Assembly: GCF_041929235.1 (NCBI RefSeq)
Contig: NZ_JBHFNP010000031.1
Span: 35,729-99,728, forward strand
DNA: 64,000 bases
Direction: 5' to 3'
Source: Microseira sp041929235
GTDB taxonomy: Bacteria; Cyanobacteriota; Cyanobacteriia; Cyanobacteriales; Aerosakkonemataceae
In this document: positions 51,040-59,286 of the stretch, one piece after another
How the letters are laid out: each line of letters starts with the position of its first letter
Position numbering within the stretch: the first letter of the stretch is position 1
Position numbers and translations under genes: made by a program
Notes under the pieces: model-generated
Databases searched by the model: none
Seen by the model: only the letters and a program-made list of their open reading frames with translations
What the model was told of the DNA's origin: nothing

Positions 51040-51550
51040 TTTCCAATTGCTCGCAAAGCTGATAGAACTGGTGAATTTGAGCGATGATAAAATCTAGTTC
51101 TTCATCAGTCAAATTATAGGATGACGGCAAAGAAATTCCTCGCTCATAAGCAGATGTACTGACAGGATAGGTCATGCTTGGATCTGTCCAGTCTTGATAG
51201 CAAGGTTGAAGATGAAGCGGACAGAAAAAGAGTCGAGTTTGAATTCCCTGATTTGCTAAATAATCAGCCAGTTCATGCCGGTTTTCAGCATAAAAAGAAG
51301 TAAACCAGTGGACAGGTTTACAGCGTGGGTCAATAAACATCGGCTGCAACTGGGGCACATCTGCTAAACGAGCCATGTAAGCTTCATAAATTTGCTGTTT
51401 GCGCTTAATAATTGCAGGTAACTTTCTCAGCTGGGCAACACCAATGGCTGCCTGCATTTCTGTCATGGAGAAATTAAAGCCAATATGTTCGTGGACAAAG
51501 GTGCCGCGACGCGATCGCCCATGATTCTTCAGCTTGAACAGCAAGGAGCC
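50951..51550 (-). pseudogene. C-terminal half of a DegT/DnrJ/EryC1/StrS aminotransferase, truncated by an insertion sequence
   Basis: Residues LKNHGRSRRGTFVHEHIGFN, then FSMTEMQAAIGVAQLRKLPA, through QGIQTRLFFCPLHLQPCYQD to YERGISLPSSYNLTDEELDF match the C-terminal half of PLP-dependent sugar aminotransferases. The N-terminal half, including the PLP Lys, is missing; the frame runs straight into the end of the TnpB element at about 51550. The last 25 residues read into the start of the Nudix-like gene. It is inactive as it stands. Confidence 0.8.
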
Positions 51551-51617
51551 TCTCACCTACCCGAAGGGAGGTGATGAGAGGAATTGCGAGGCAAAAATGA
51601 GACACCCTTTGACCATA

Positions 51618-51797
51618 TCAATCCGCAGGATTGACCGGGAGAAGGGTAGTTGAATTTTTGCCAATTTCTGTGTTCGGCAGTCGGTCAACCCAGTCCTCTA
51701 CTATTTGGGTTACTGTTTTATCTTTACCTGCTGCATACGCCCTTAACTTATTCAATCGGCGTTCGGACATCCGCACATTTAATCTTGTCGTTTTCAT
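51618..51797 (-). CDS. Small ribbon-helix-helix (CopG-like) protein divergent from tnpB
   Basis: The 59-residue protein MKTTRLNVRMSERRLNKLRA, then YAAGKDKTVTQIVEDWVDRL and PNTEIGKNSTTLLPVNPAD. The N-terminal strand with alternating Thr/Arg/Asn and the two following helices fit the MetJ/Arc ribbon-helix-helix fold. It starts 64 bases before tnpB on the opposite strand and shares its promoter region, so repression of tnpB is a natural inference. I recall similar small genes paired with cyanobacterial tnpB elements. Confidence 0.65.
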   Translation of the reverse strand: MKTTRLNVRMSERRLNKLRAYAAGKDKTVTQIVEDWVDRLPNTEIGKNSTTLLPVNPAD

Positions 51798-51861
51798 GCT
51801 TACGTTTACCCATCGTTGTCACATCTATGCTATCATATCTTTAACAGGAGGTGAGAAGCAA

Positions 51862-53088
51862 GTGAAAACGGCATACCAATACAAACTACGTCCAACAAAG
51901 CAACAAGCGCAAGAAATAGACCGATGGCTGTCTATGTGTTGCGCTCAATATAACTATTTGCTGGCAGATAGATTTAATTGGTACGAGCAAAATCGTTGTC
52001 CAATCAATGCCTGTCCACTTGTTTGTCATCTCCCAGAACTACGAGACAACCCTGAATATTTTGGACAAAAAAGAACACTCCCTAAGTTAAAACAGACTCA
52101 CCCTCATTACAAAGATGTTTATTCCGACGTTTTGCAAGATGTAGTCAAACGAGTGAAAACAACCTTTGACCGATTCTTAAAGGGCGATAGCAATGGGAAA
52201 CGTAGTGGCAAACCAAGGTTTAAGTCTCGTAGTCGATACAGAACTTTCTTGTATCCAAGGATTAAATATGACTGCATAAGCAACGGCAAAATATTGTTGC
52301 CTAAACTAGGAAATATTAAAGTTATTTTGCATCGTTCTTTGCCGGATGGTTTCAAAATCAAAACCGCATCTATCACCAAAAAAACTGATGGTTATTATGT
52401 AACCCTTAGCTTGGAAGATGAAACAGTCCCAACAATTAAGCCTGACTTTAATCCCGATTCCATCACTGGAATCGATGTTGGTTTAAAAGAGTTTCTGACA
52501 ACTTCCGAGGGCGAAACTGTTGCTATTCCTCAACAATACCGCAAATCCCAAAAACGTTTACGGGTTATCCAAAAACGTGTTTTTCGTCGTAAAAAGGGGA
52601 GCAAACGAAAATTAAAAGCGGTAAAACAGTTGAGTAGGCAGCACAAAAAAGTTGCTGATAAACGCAAATATTTTCATTTCAAAAATGCTAACAACTTATT
52701 GAAAAAATATGATGTTGTTGCTGTTGAAGATTTGAATGTTAAGGGACTGGTACTTACCCGATTAGCAAAGTCTGTACTTGATGCTGGATGGTCAAACTTT
52801 CTGTCGATACTGACAAACAAAGCTGAAAATGCTGGTTTGTTGGTTATCCCGGTTAAAGCGTCCGGCACAAGTCAAAATTGTTCTAATTGTGGCGTTAAAG
52901 TTCCTAAAAAGTTGCATCAACGCTGGCACGATTGTCCTGATTGTGGGTGCAGTCTTGACCGTGACCATAATGCAGCCATAAATATAAAGAATAGAGCGGT
53001 GGGGCATCCCGTTCTTAAAGCCAAGAGTCTCCTAAGCAATAGCCGGATTGTCTTGGAAGCCTACACTTACTGCGAAGCAGAAGTGTAG
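51862..53088 (+). CDS. tnpB: RNA-guided endonuclease TnpB
   Basis: The 408-residue protein begins VKTAYQYKLRPTKQQAQEID with a GTG start. AGGAGG lies ten bases before it; the frame is open upstream but without family similarity. The RuvC residues are intact: Asp in GIDVGLKEFLTTSEG, Glu in VVAVEDLNVKGL and Asp in SLDRDHNAAINI. The zinc ribbon CSNCGVKV...CPDCG is complete. TnpB is guided by an omega RNA made from the element's right end and cuts target DNA to favour retention of the element. It appears functional by its residues. Confidence 0.92.
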   Translation: MKTAYQYKLRPTKQQAQEIDRWLSMCCAQYNYLLADRFNWYEQNRCPINACPLVCHLPELRDNPEYFGQKRTLPKLKQTHPHYKDVYSDVLQDVVKRVKTTFDRFLKGDSNGKRSGKPRFKSRSRYRTFLYPRIKYDCISNGKILLPKLGNIKVILHRSLPDGFKIKTASITKKTDGYYVTLSLEDETVPTIKPDFNPDSITGIDVGLKEFLTTSEGETVAIPQQYRKSQKRLRVIQKRVFRRKKGSKRKLKAVKQLSRQHKKVADKRKYFHFKNANNLLKKYDVVAVEDLNVKGLVLTRLAKSVLDAGWSNFLSILTNKAENAGLLVIPVKASGTSQNCSNCGVKVPKKLHQRWHDCPDCGCSLDRDHNAAINIKNRAVGHPVLKAKSLLSNSRIVLEAYTYCEAEV

Positions 53089-53095
53089 GAGTATG

Positions 53096-54033
53096 TCACT
53101 AAGAATATACCGGAAATTCACGATTTCAATCGGATGCTGCGGACGCTTGTCGAGGAGTATGGCGATCGCCTTTTGATTGGTGAACTGTATAAGTCCCTCG
53201 AGGAAATTATCAAGCACTATGGCTCAAATGATGAAATTCATTTACCACTCAATTCGGAATTGATGTCAGTCCGATGTCAGTGGAGTGCAGAGTGCGTCCG
53301 AGAAATTGTCGATCGTTATGAGAGACTGTTGCCTGAAGGTGCATGGCCTAATTGGACATTGGGGAATCATGACAAGCATCGCGTCGCCAGCAGAATTGGG
53401 ATTCCTCAAGCCAAAATTGGCATGATGCTATTGCTCACCCTGCGTGGGACACCAACAATCTACTACGGAGAGGAACTGGGAATGGAGGACGCCTGGATTC
53501 CCTCCGAACACATCCAAGATCCTTGGGAAAAAAAAGCTCCCGGTATTGGGGTTGGGCGGGATTGCGAGCGCACACCGATGCTCTGGGATAGTTCTGCTAA
53601 TGCAGGTTTCTGTCCGCCCTCAGTATAGCCCTGGTTACCCATCACTCATGACTACAGCAATATCAACGTTGAGGCACAAAAGCAAGACTCCCGGTCATTC
53701 CTCTCACTAACCCGCGCGCTGTTGCACTTGCGTCGGCGACAACCAGCACTACAGCTTGGTGACTACGTTTCTTTATACTCACCATCACAGCTGTTCTGCT
53801 ATCGACGCTTTGACGAGACATCGGATCTGGTTGTGGCATTGAACTTCAGTTCACAATACCAGAAATGGGTATTACCGATTGAGTTTCGTAACCAGTCAAA
53901 AGTTCTCCTCTCCACATTTATGGATCGCCAGGGTGGATGCGTGGGAGATACCCTTGAGCTACGAGGAAATGAAGGTCTGATCCTCGAGCGTAGCTATCAA
54001 TCACAATCACCTCATACGAAGGAGAAAAGATGA
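53096..54033 (+). pseudogene. C-terminal part of a GH13 alpha-glucosidase/amylase, cut by the IS and with an in-frame stop
   Basis: From TKNIPEIHDFNRMLRTLVEE through RLLIGELYKSLEEIIKHYG, PNWTLGNHDKHRVASRIG, LLLTLRGTPTIYYGEELGME and PGIGVGRDCERTPMLWD the sequence follows GH13 oligo-glucosidases (catalytic Glu in IGELY, catalytic Asp in GNHDKHR). The N-terminal half with the nucleophile Asp is gone at the IS boundary. A TAG (53626-53628) interrupts the same frame after NAGFCPPSV; it goes on PWLPITHDYSNINVEAQKQD to the natural end at 54033. Confidence 0.8.
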
Positions 54034-54116
54034 GCTATTAATCTGTTGAAACTGTACGATCGCTAGATTTTTGCAACCTCCATCCTGTCAAACTATTCCC
54101 ACGAGTCATTATTATT

Positions 54117-54848
54117 ATGAGTACTGAGCGCACAATCGTTTTCTCCACAAAGCATCAAGTGACCATGAAAGATCAGATTACGCCAGATATTGGCAAAGAT
54201 TCGGTTTTCATGGATTTATTTCAGCAGGTAAGTCCCTATACAATGACCAGCGTAGAGGCACTCTTTGCGCTTTATACAGCGGTGAATTATGTACTCGATC
54301 GCGAGATACCCGGTGACATTGTAGAGTGCGGAGTTTGGAGAGGAGGAAGCGCGTTACTGGCAGCCTTGATTTTGAAAGCGCGAAATGTTAGCGATCGCAA
54401 GCTATACCTGTATGACACGTTTCAGGGTATGCCAACCCCCACCGAATTTGACGTGGACAAATATGGACGTACCGGCTTTGAAATGATGGAGCAATATGGG
54501 GACGATATTGGTTGGTGTTACGCTTTATTGGAAGAAGTTCAAGCCGCTTTCTCCGTCCATAATTTTGAGTTTGAGATTCAGTTTATTCAAGGCGATGTCC
54601 TTGAGACATTGGAAAAGATTAAGCCAGAAACCATCTCTGTGCTGCGTCTAGATACCGATTGGTATGAATCCACTGCTGTTGAGTTTCAGCTTCTCTACCC
54701 TCGCCTCTCGACCGGAGGCGTTCTAATCGTTGATGACTATGGCTGTTGGGCAGGATCGCGCAAAGCTACTGATGACTACTTCCGTGAGGTGCCAAGACCA
54801 ATGCTGACACGCATTGATAAGGAAGTGCGGCTTGGAATCAAGATCTAG
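54117..54848 (+). CDS. TylF/MycF-family O-methyltransferase
   Basis: The 243-residue protein has TSVEALFALYTAVNYVLDRE, PGDIVECGVWRGGSALLAAL (SAM-binding loop), YLYDTFQGMPTPTEFD and the metal/catalytic region LDTDWYESTAVEFQLLYPRL, GGVLIVDDYGCWAGSRKAT, as in macrocin O-methyltransferase. The family methylates sugar hydroxyls, using Mg2+ bound by the Asp residues of DTDWYES and DDYGCW. A second Met (MKDQITPD) is an alternative start. It lies in a sugar/glycan region and may methylate a surface or natural product sugar (inference). Confidence 0.88.
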   Translation: MSTERTIVFSTKHQVTMKDQITPDIGKDSVFMDLFQQVSPYTMTSVEALFALYTAVNYVLDREIPGDIVECGVWRGGSALLAALILKARNVSDRKLYLYDTFQGMPTPTEFDVDKYGRTGFEMMEQYGDDIGWCYALLEEVQAAFSVHNFEFEIQFIQGDVLETLEKIKPETISVLRLDTDWYESTAVEFQLLYPRLSTGGVLIVDDYGCWAGSRKATDDYFREVPRPMLTRIDKEVRLGIKI

Positions 54849-54892
54849 ACCGATGATTTCTTAGTAAACTATAGCTCTTAAACCAATGAGTT

Positions 54893-55039
54893 ATATCATG
54901 TCCGGTCGATTACCCATAATTAGCAGCCGGGACACGGCATTATTAACGTTATTTGTTTGTCCGAGATATCTATGATGCCGTGTCCCTACGCAACAACGGG
55001 GTAAGGTTTTTTTTATGGGCAATTTAACGGACATGATAT
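54893..55039. repeat. MITE-like element, family C, copy 2
   Basis: The 147-base element has inverted ends ATATCATGTCCGGTCGATTA and the complement of AATTTAACGGACATGATAT, and internal GGGACACGGCA and TGCCGTGTCCC arms. It is about 90 percent identical by eye to 38679-38827. Confidence 0.85.
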
Positions 55040-55128
55040 TACAAACAAGGGGCTTAAGCCCTTTGCTTGATGGCATATGGTGTACCTTACAAGTTGAGGA
55101 GTTGCTATGTGGGGGGTAGTGAAATCTG

Positions 55129-56447
55129 ATGAAAATTAATGCAAAAATGGAGCCTGATAACAGAAGCGATCGCTCTTTAGAAAAGAATTCCAGCTATGAC
55201 TATAATTTAGAGGGGATTAGAGGACTTGCTGCACTTTCAGTCGCATCATTTCATGTTTTGTTTCTCAAAAACTTTTTAGACCCTACCTACCATCCCAATA
55301 TTTATTTTGGTTATTTACAAGCGGGAAGAAGTGCTGTTTTATTATTTTTTGTTCTCTCAGGCTACGTCATTGGCTTAACAACCACAAAAGAGTTCTCAAT
55401 TCAGCAGCTTCGTAACTATATATCACGCAGATCTATTAGAATTTTACCAATTTATGTCATTGCTATTTGTTTGGCATTATTGGCTGAACCGAATGAAAAA
55501 TTAAGTATAGTTTTAGGAAATTATTTTTTTTACAAAATTTTGATAAATACTTTTCTTTTTCCCTACCTCCTTTAGCAGGTGATGGAGCTGTATGGAGTTT
55601 AAATTACGAAATTCTATATTATTTAGTTTTTATTTTAGTCTGGTGGTTGCGACCTAAAATCTTAGATTTATTTTTAGGTGATCTTCTAATCAGTGTTCTT
55701 GGCTGGTTTGTTCCGTTATTTCCACAGTTTATTTCCGGTTATGCATCCGGATGGATTTTTTGGTTGAGTGGACTATTATTATCATGGAAAGTACCACCAT
55801 CTAGTCAAAAAAAATCAGGGTTTTCTTTTATTAGTTATCTTTTATTATTTAATGCTACAAATCATTTTTTCACATGTAAATTGATTTCAAACGATCCAGT
55901 TTTTCCCGGTATGGTAAGTTTGGTTGACCTAACAATTTTGCCAATCTGTATATTAATAATCTGTGAAATTACAGGTCGCTATTTTTCTGGTTTTATTTAT
56001 TTGTATTTACTCTGTTTCTTGCTACCTATCTTTCACCTAGTTTGGATAGTTTTGAATGGACAGGTTTTTCAAGACCCTCAGTTGGTAGCAGCATCTTTTT
56101 TCACTATACTTGCAATTTTATTGCTTAAATGTGAGACATCTGCTAACGACTTAAAAAAAATGACTTTTATGGGTCGTATTTCTTATGCATTCTATCTATT
56201 ACATATGCCGATTGCGATACTAATGCATAAATACTTTCCTTGGCAGGGAACAGTTTTGAGTTTTTTACTAGGTGTATTAATTTGGCTTGTTATAACAATA
56301 ACATTATCAAGTTTTCTAGAGCTTGTTGTACAACCTAAGATTAAATACTATCTAAGCACATCCTTGTTATTAGAAATAATTGCTCGGAGAACAATGGCTG
56401 TTGATACTGTATCTATCGAACTTAAAAAAGAGGTAAAATCTAATTAG
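55129..56447 (+). pseudogene. Acyltransferase family 3 (OafA-like) membrane protein, frameshifted, AT-rich
   Basis: The first frame (55129-55575) has YNLEGIRGLAALSVASFHVL with the family His, FFVLSGYVIGLTT and YISRRSIRILPIYVIAI. It stops after NTFLFPYLL. The second frame picks up at about 55565 as PPLAGDGAVWSLNYEILYYL and continues with eight or more membrane helices to 56447. A single shift in the T-rich run CTTTTCTTTTTCCC joins them into a protein of about 437 residues. The gene is far more AT-rich than its neighbours, which suggests transfer. Assembly or sequencing error in the homopolymer is a real alternative. Confidence 0.75.
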
Positions 56448-56754
56448 GCAAAGGCAGTGTTATCGACAACTTGCGGATGATTGCATCCATAGAAACTGAG
56501 ATGGTCAGTATCTAGAACGTACAGAGTCATCACTCGGCTTCTTGCTTGTGCAACACTTGTTCACAGCGATCGCGTTCCCTAAGTTGCGCTTCCAGCACAG
56601 CATAAGCTCGCTCCAACTGGACTACCTGCGACGGCGAGGTTTGCGATCGCTGACAGGTTTTCCAGTCTAACTCATGCTTTGCTCTAGTCCTAACAGATAG
56701 AGGGAGATATGTTGCCCAATTTTGTAAATACAGCGCCCGGTGCTATTCGTAACC
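56448..56754. other. Gene-free gap with a possible coiled-coil remnant on the minus strand
   Basis: A minus-strand frame ending at 56530 (about 60 codons from near 56705) reads QVVQLERAYAVLEAQLRERD, RCEQVLHKQEAE, a coiled-coil like sensor-kinase linkers, but has no start or body. It contains two HIP1 sites. I treat it as a remnant. Confidence 0.3.
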
Positions 56755-57960
56755 CTACTTTCTTCTCTTTTGCAACTCACAGATATAAAATTCCTCAAGT
56801 CGTTGCATGTGATTCTTGATGTCGTATTGTTGGGCACAGAGAAAAGCGTTGTTAGCGATCTTTTCTCTCAGGTGCGAATCGCTTAAGAGTGCTAATATCC
56901 CTTCGGCAATTTGATCGCTGTTCTTGTAATCAACAACCCAGGCATTCTCTTTGTGTACAGCATGATCCAAAGCACTACCGGCAAGGGTAATAACCGATGG
57001 AACTCTGGAAAGCATGGCATCTACATACACCTGCCCAAACGTCTCTTGAATAGAATCGGTAGGGGCATGGACAAAAACATCAAATAATTTGAACAAAGCG
57101 AAAAGGTCTTCTTCAAATGGGATTTCAATATAGCTATGATCGGGTAATTGCGCCAACTTGTCTGTGATGCTGATAATGTCCTCGTATTGAGGTGCAACAA
57201 TGTCTTCTTTGCGCGCATTACGCTTTTGCTCCTCGAATCTGGCACGATTTACATGTGTACCGGAAAGAACTAACATTGCATTGGGATAAGCTTCGAGAAC
57301 CTGCTTGTGTGCTTCAATGACGTATTCAAGTCCTTTCCATCTGACATACCGCGCCGCCACACCGATAACAGGACCGTGATGATTGGCTAGATATTTAGTT
57401 CGCAATTTATCAATGCGCGAAGTCTCTACATTCTCAAATTCACTGACATCAAATCCCGTCGGTATAAGTGTGATTTTATCATCAGGTATGCCGTCTTCTA
57501 TCATGCCTTGCTTGCTTTTATTGGTAACAGCAATCACATTGGTGGCACATTCCCATATCAAGCGATGCTTGCTGGGAGCATGACGCGAATAGTATTTAAT
57601 CGAAGGATGTTCTCTGGTGAAGATTCTTACTGGAACATGGGCGTAATAAGCTGCTTGCATCCCAGCCAAGCTTCCCGCAAACCAATGAGTCTGAACAATA
57701 TCAGTCTGATTTTTTATCAAGTGTTCATAAAGAAATTTGACTATTTCTGGGGTATTGCTATAGTCCTGAAAGGAAGTAACAGTACAAGGAATATCCATCT
57801 GGTTTAAAAAGGAGATTATCGGATCGCCTTCATTGAGAATGACATAGTCAATTGCGAACTTATTCTTATCGATATATTTGGCAACCAATTCAAAGGGAAC
57901 CCAACGAATATGGTGCGTGAAGATATAGGTAATTTTAATTCTTTGCTCTGCTCTGGTCAT
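56755..57960 (-). CDS. GT4 family glycosyltransferase
   Basis: The 401-residue protein starts MTRAEQRIKITYIFTHHIRW. The donor-binding half is clear: VIGVAARYVRWKGLEYVIEA, AMLVLSGTHVN and the EX7E-type segment SIQETFGQVYVDAMLSRVPS, VITLAGSALDHAV, as in GT-B retaining glycosyltransferases. An open frame upstream to 58086 is encoded by a family D repeat (GETPIPQELL) and is not counted. It transfers sugar from a nucleotide donor; the acceptor is unknown. It is convergent with the acyltransferase gene and may belong to the same glycan set. Confidence 0.87.
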   Translation of the reverse strand: MTRAEQRIKITYIFTHHIRWVPFELVAKYIDKNKFAIDYVILNEGDPIISFLNQMDIPCTVTSFQDYSNTPEIVKFLYEHLIKNQTDIVQTHWFAGSLAGMQAAYYAHVPVRIFTREHPSIKYYSRHAPSKHRLIWECATNVIAVTNKSKQGMIEDGIPDDKITLIPTGFDVSEFENVETSRIDKLRTKYLANHHGPVIGVAARYVRWKGLEYVIEAHKQVLEAYPNAMLVLSGTHVNRARFEEQKRNARKEDIVAPQYEDIISITDKLAQLPDHSYIEIPFEEDLFALFKLFDVFVHAPTDSIQETFGQVYVDAMLSRVPSVITLAGSALDHAVHKENAWVVDYKNSDQIAEGILALLSDSHLREKIANNAFLCAQQYDIKNHMQRLEEFYICELQKRRK

Positions 57961-57997
57961 AACTGGTAGTCTTTGTATAGGTGATTGGGGATGTCCA

Positions 57998-58060
57998 TTA
58001 GACTTCTCCAATAATTCTTGTGGGATAGGCGTCTCGCCTGTCTTTGAGGTTGTTTTTTGT
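57998..58060. repeat. Family D repeat, partial copy at the GT4 start
   Basis: TTAGACTTCTCCAATAATTC followed by CTTGTGGGATAGGCGTCTCG and CCTGTCTTTGAGG matches 35366-35438. The expected right end is not found; instead another left-end-like TTAGGCTTCTCCAACAAAC follows at about 58071. Confidence 0.65.
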
Positions 58061-58078
58061 CGAGTTCCATTAGGCTTC

Positions 58079-58176
58079 TCCAACAAACAAACTCTCCCGC
58101 GATCGATCCCATATTATAATCGAATTTTGCAACAAACAAACTCTCCCGCGATCGATCCCATATTATAATCGAATTT
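58079..58176. repeat. Tandem duplication upstream of a transposase remnant
   Basis: A unit of about 51 bases containing CAACAAACAAACTCTCCCGC, GATCGATCCC and ATATTATAATCGAATTTT is present twice in direct order. It lies immediately before the transposase start and probably includes the insertion sequence end. Confidence 0.8.
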
Positions 58177-58189
58177 TCCGCTGAATAAA

Positions 58190-58650
58190 ATGAGCCTACT
58201 ACGGGAATATATAGAAAAACATCCCTCACAAACCAAGAGACTATTGGGGATTGACTATGACCAATTAATGGGACTAATTACTCATGCAGAATCTGCGATC
58301 GAAGCCGGAGGTAGTAGGCCACCCAAACTAGGGATTGCGGCTCAAATTCTTTTTACTTTAGTATACTTGCATCATCTCCCTACATTAGATTTCCAGGAGA
58401 TAAAGCTTATGTAGGAGAACCCAGAATTGATTATCCTCATAAAACAACTAGAATTCAAGATATTACTCCAGCTCAAAATCAGGAAAATCAAGCGAAAGAA
58501 AAAAAAAGGATTTTGTCGAACATTTAATTAGACTGAGGCGGGAAAATTTTTAGAATATCAGCAGAAATATTTCGGTTAATATCGGACAATTATGAAGCAG
58601 TAATTCAGATGGTATGTGGATTAAGAAGATGGCGGATAGCCGCGATAGTT
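58190..58650 (+). pseudogene. Transposase remnant with internal deletion (IS5-like DDE type)
   Basis: The N-terminal 70 residues (SLLREYIEKHPSQTKRLLGI, IEAGGSRPPKLGIAAQILFT, LVYLHHLPTL) match the start of a cyanobacterial DDE transposase family. The frame then stops, and the following DNA encodes pieces of the C-terminal half in changing frames: GDKAYVGEPRIDYPHKTTRI, then FVEHLIRL and ICGLRRWRI-like fragments. The centre with most catalytic residues is deleted. It is inactive. Confidence 0.75.
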
Positions 58651-58656
58651 ATTTGT

Positions 58657-58789
58657 ACAGGACTTACGCAAGATCGTTGGCAGAAACCCGGTTTCGACCG
58701 TCGTTCGCGCCGCGGAAGGTAGGCATATCTCTCGCAACCAAACCAAAGATTTTTCGGATCGCCCTTAGTTTCTTTGCGTAAGTCCTGTT
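58657..58789. repeat. Family B inverted-repeat element
   Basis: The ends ACAGGACTTACGCA and TGCGTAAGTCCTGT are perfect complements of each other over 13 bases. The inside has GAAACCCGGTTTCGACCGTC and CAACCAAACCAAAGATTTTT, the interior of 45116-45246 in reverse order. Confidence 0.85.
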
Positions 58790-59286
58790 GTAGCTAAAAG
58801 CATGTCAAACCAGATTGAAAGAGTGGCAGACAGTCAATAAAATTTGGTCAGTTTTTCGGGAAAAATCCTCAAACCCTGAGCTGATATTTGTTTTGGACTG
58901 CCTCCCCTTTGAGAGGCAGGCAGTGCAAAACCAACTGGGGAGAGACTTTGGCAGTTATTGTCGAGGTCTAATGCACTTGTTTCTCATAAACAAAGCAGTT
59001 CTAATCGCCTGATTAATCAGGCCATATTGCTCTACTTTGCCTTTGAGTTTAAATTCCTACACTAGGATTGAGTTAACCATCCTTACGCTATCATTCTAGC
59101 GTAGCTTATCTGTTCGTGAAGCCTGACGGCGAATAAATTCACCGCGTCCCATTTCATCCACCGTGATTTATCCGGTGAATGAAATGGGACCGATTTTCTT
59201 TAGGTAATCAAACGGAGATCGTAAGACAGTCAATGCAGGCGATCGCCACGTTTATTGGGTAGCGATCGCCTGGGGATCGATGTTGT
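58790..59286. other. Gap with no reliable gene; one repeat hairpin
   Basis: A 65-codon frame at 58815-59012 has no family resemblance, no ribosome binding site and uneven composition, so it is not called. At about 59147-59192, GTCCCATTTCAT and ATGAAATGGGAC form a hairpin of a dispersed repeat type. HIP1 sites lie near 59240-59275. Confidence 0.5.

Larger units (their letters stand above)
51545..53097 (+). mobile_element. TnpB-type insertion sequence (IS200/IS605 or IS607 group), no TnpA
   Basis: A hairpin CCTCTCACCT...AGGTGATGAGAGG (51549-51581) marks the left end and CCTACACTT...AAGTGTAGG (about 53062-53090) the right end, overlapping the tnpB 3' end where an omega RNA would be made. Inside are tnpB and a small divergent ribbon-helix-helix gene. 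No Y1 or serine transposase is present, so movement needs a transposase in trans. Both flanking genes (aminotransferase and GH13) are cut at the element with their N-terminal parts absent. Confidence 0.8.

Noticed and set aside
57961..58086. N-terminal extension of the glycosyltransferase by 42 residues
   Set aside because: The extension is encoded by a family D repeat (GETPIPQELL), and the enzyme family starts at the later Met.
58815..59012. Reading frame of 65 codons
   Set aside because: No ribosome binding site, no recognisable motif and flanked by repeats; could not be supported as a gene.
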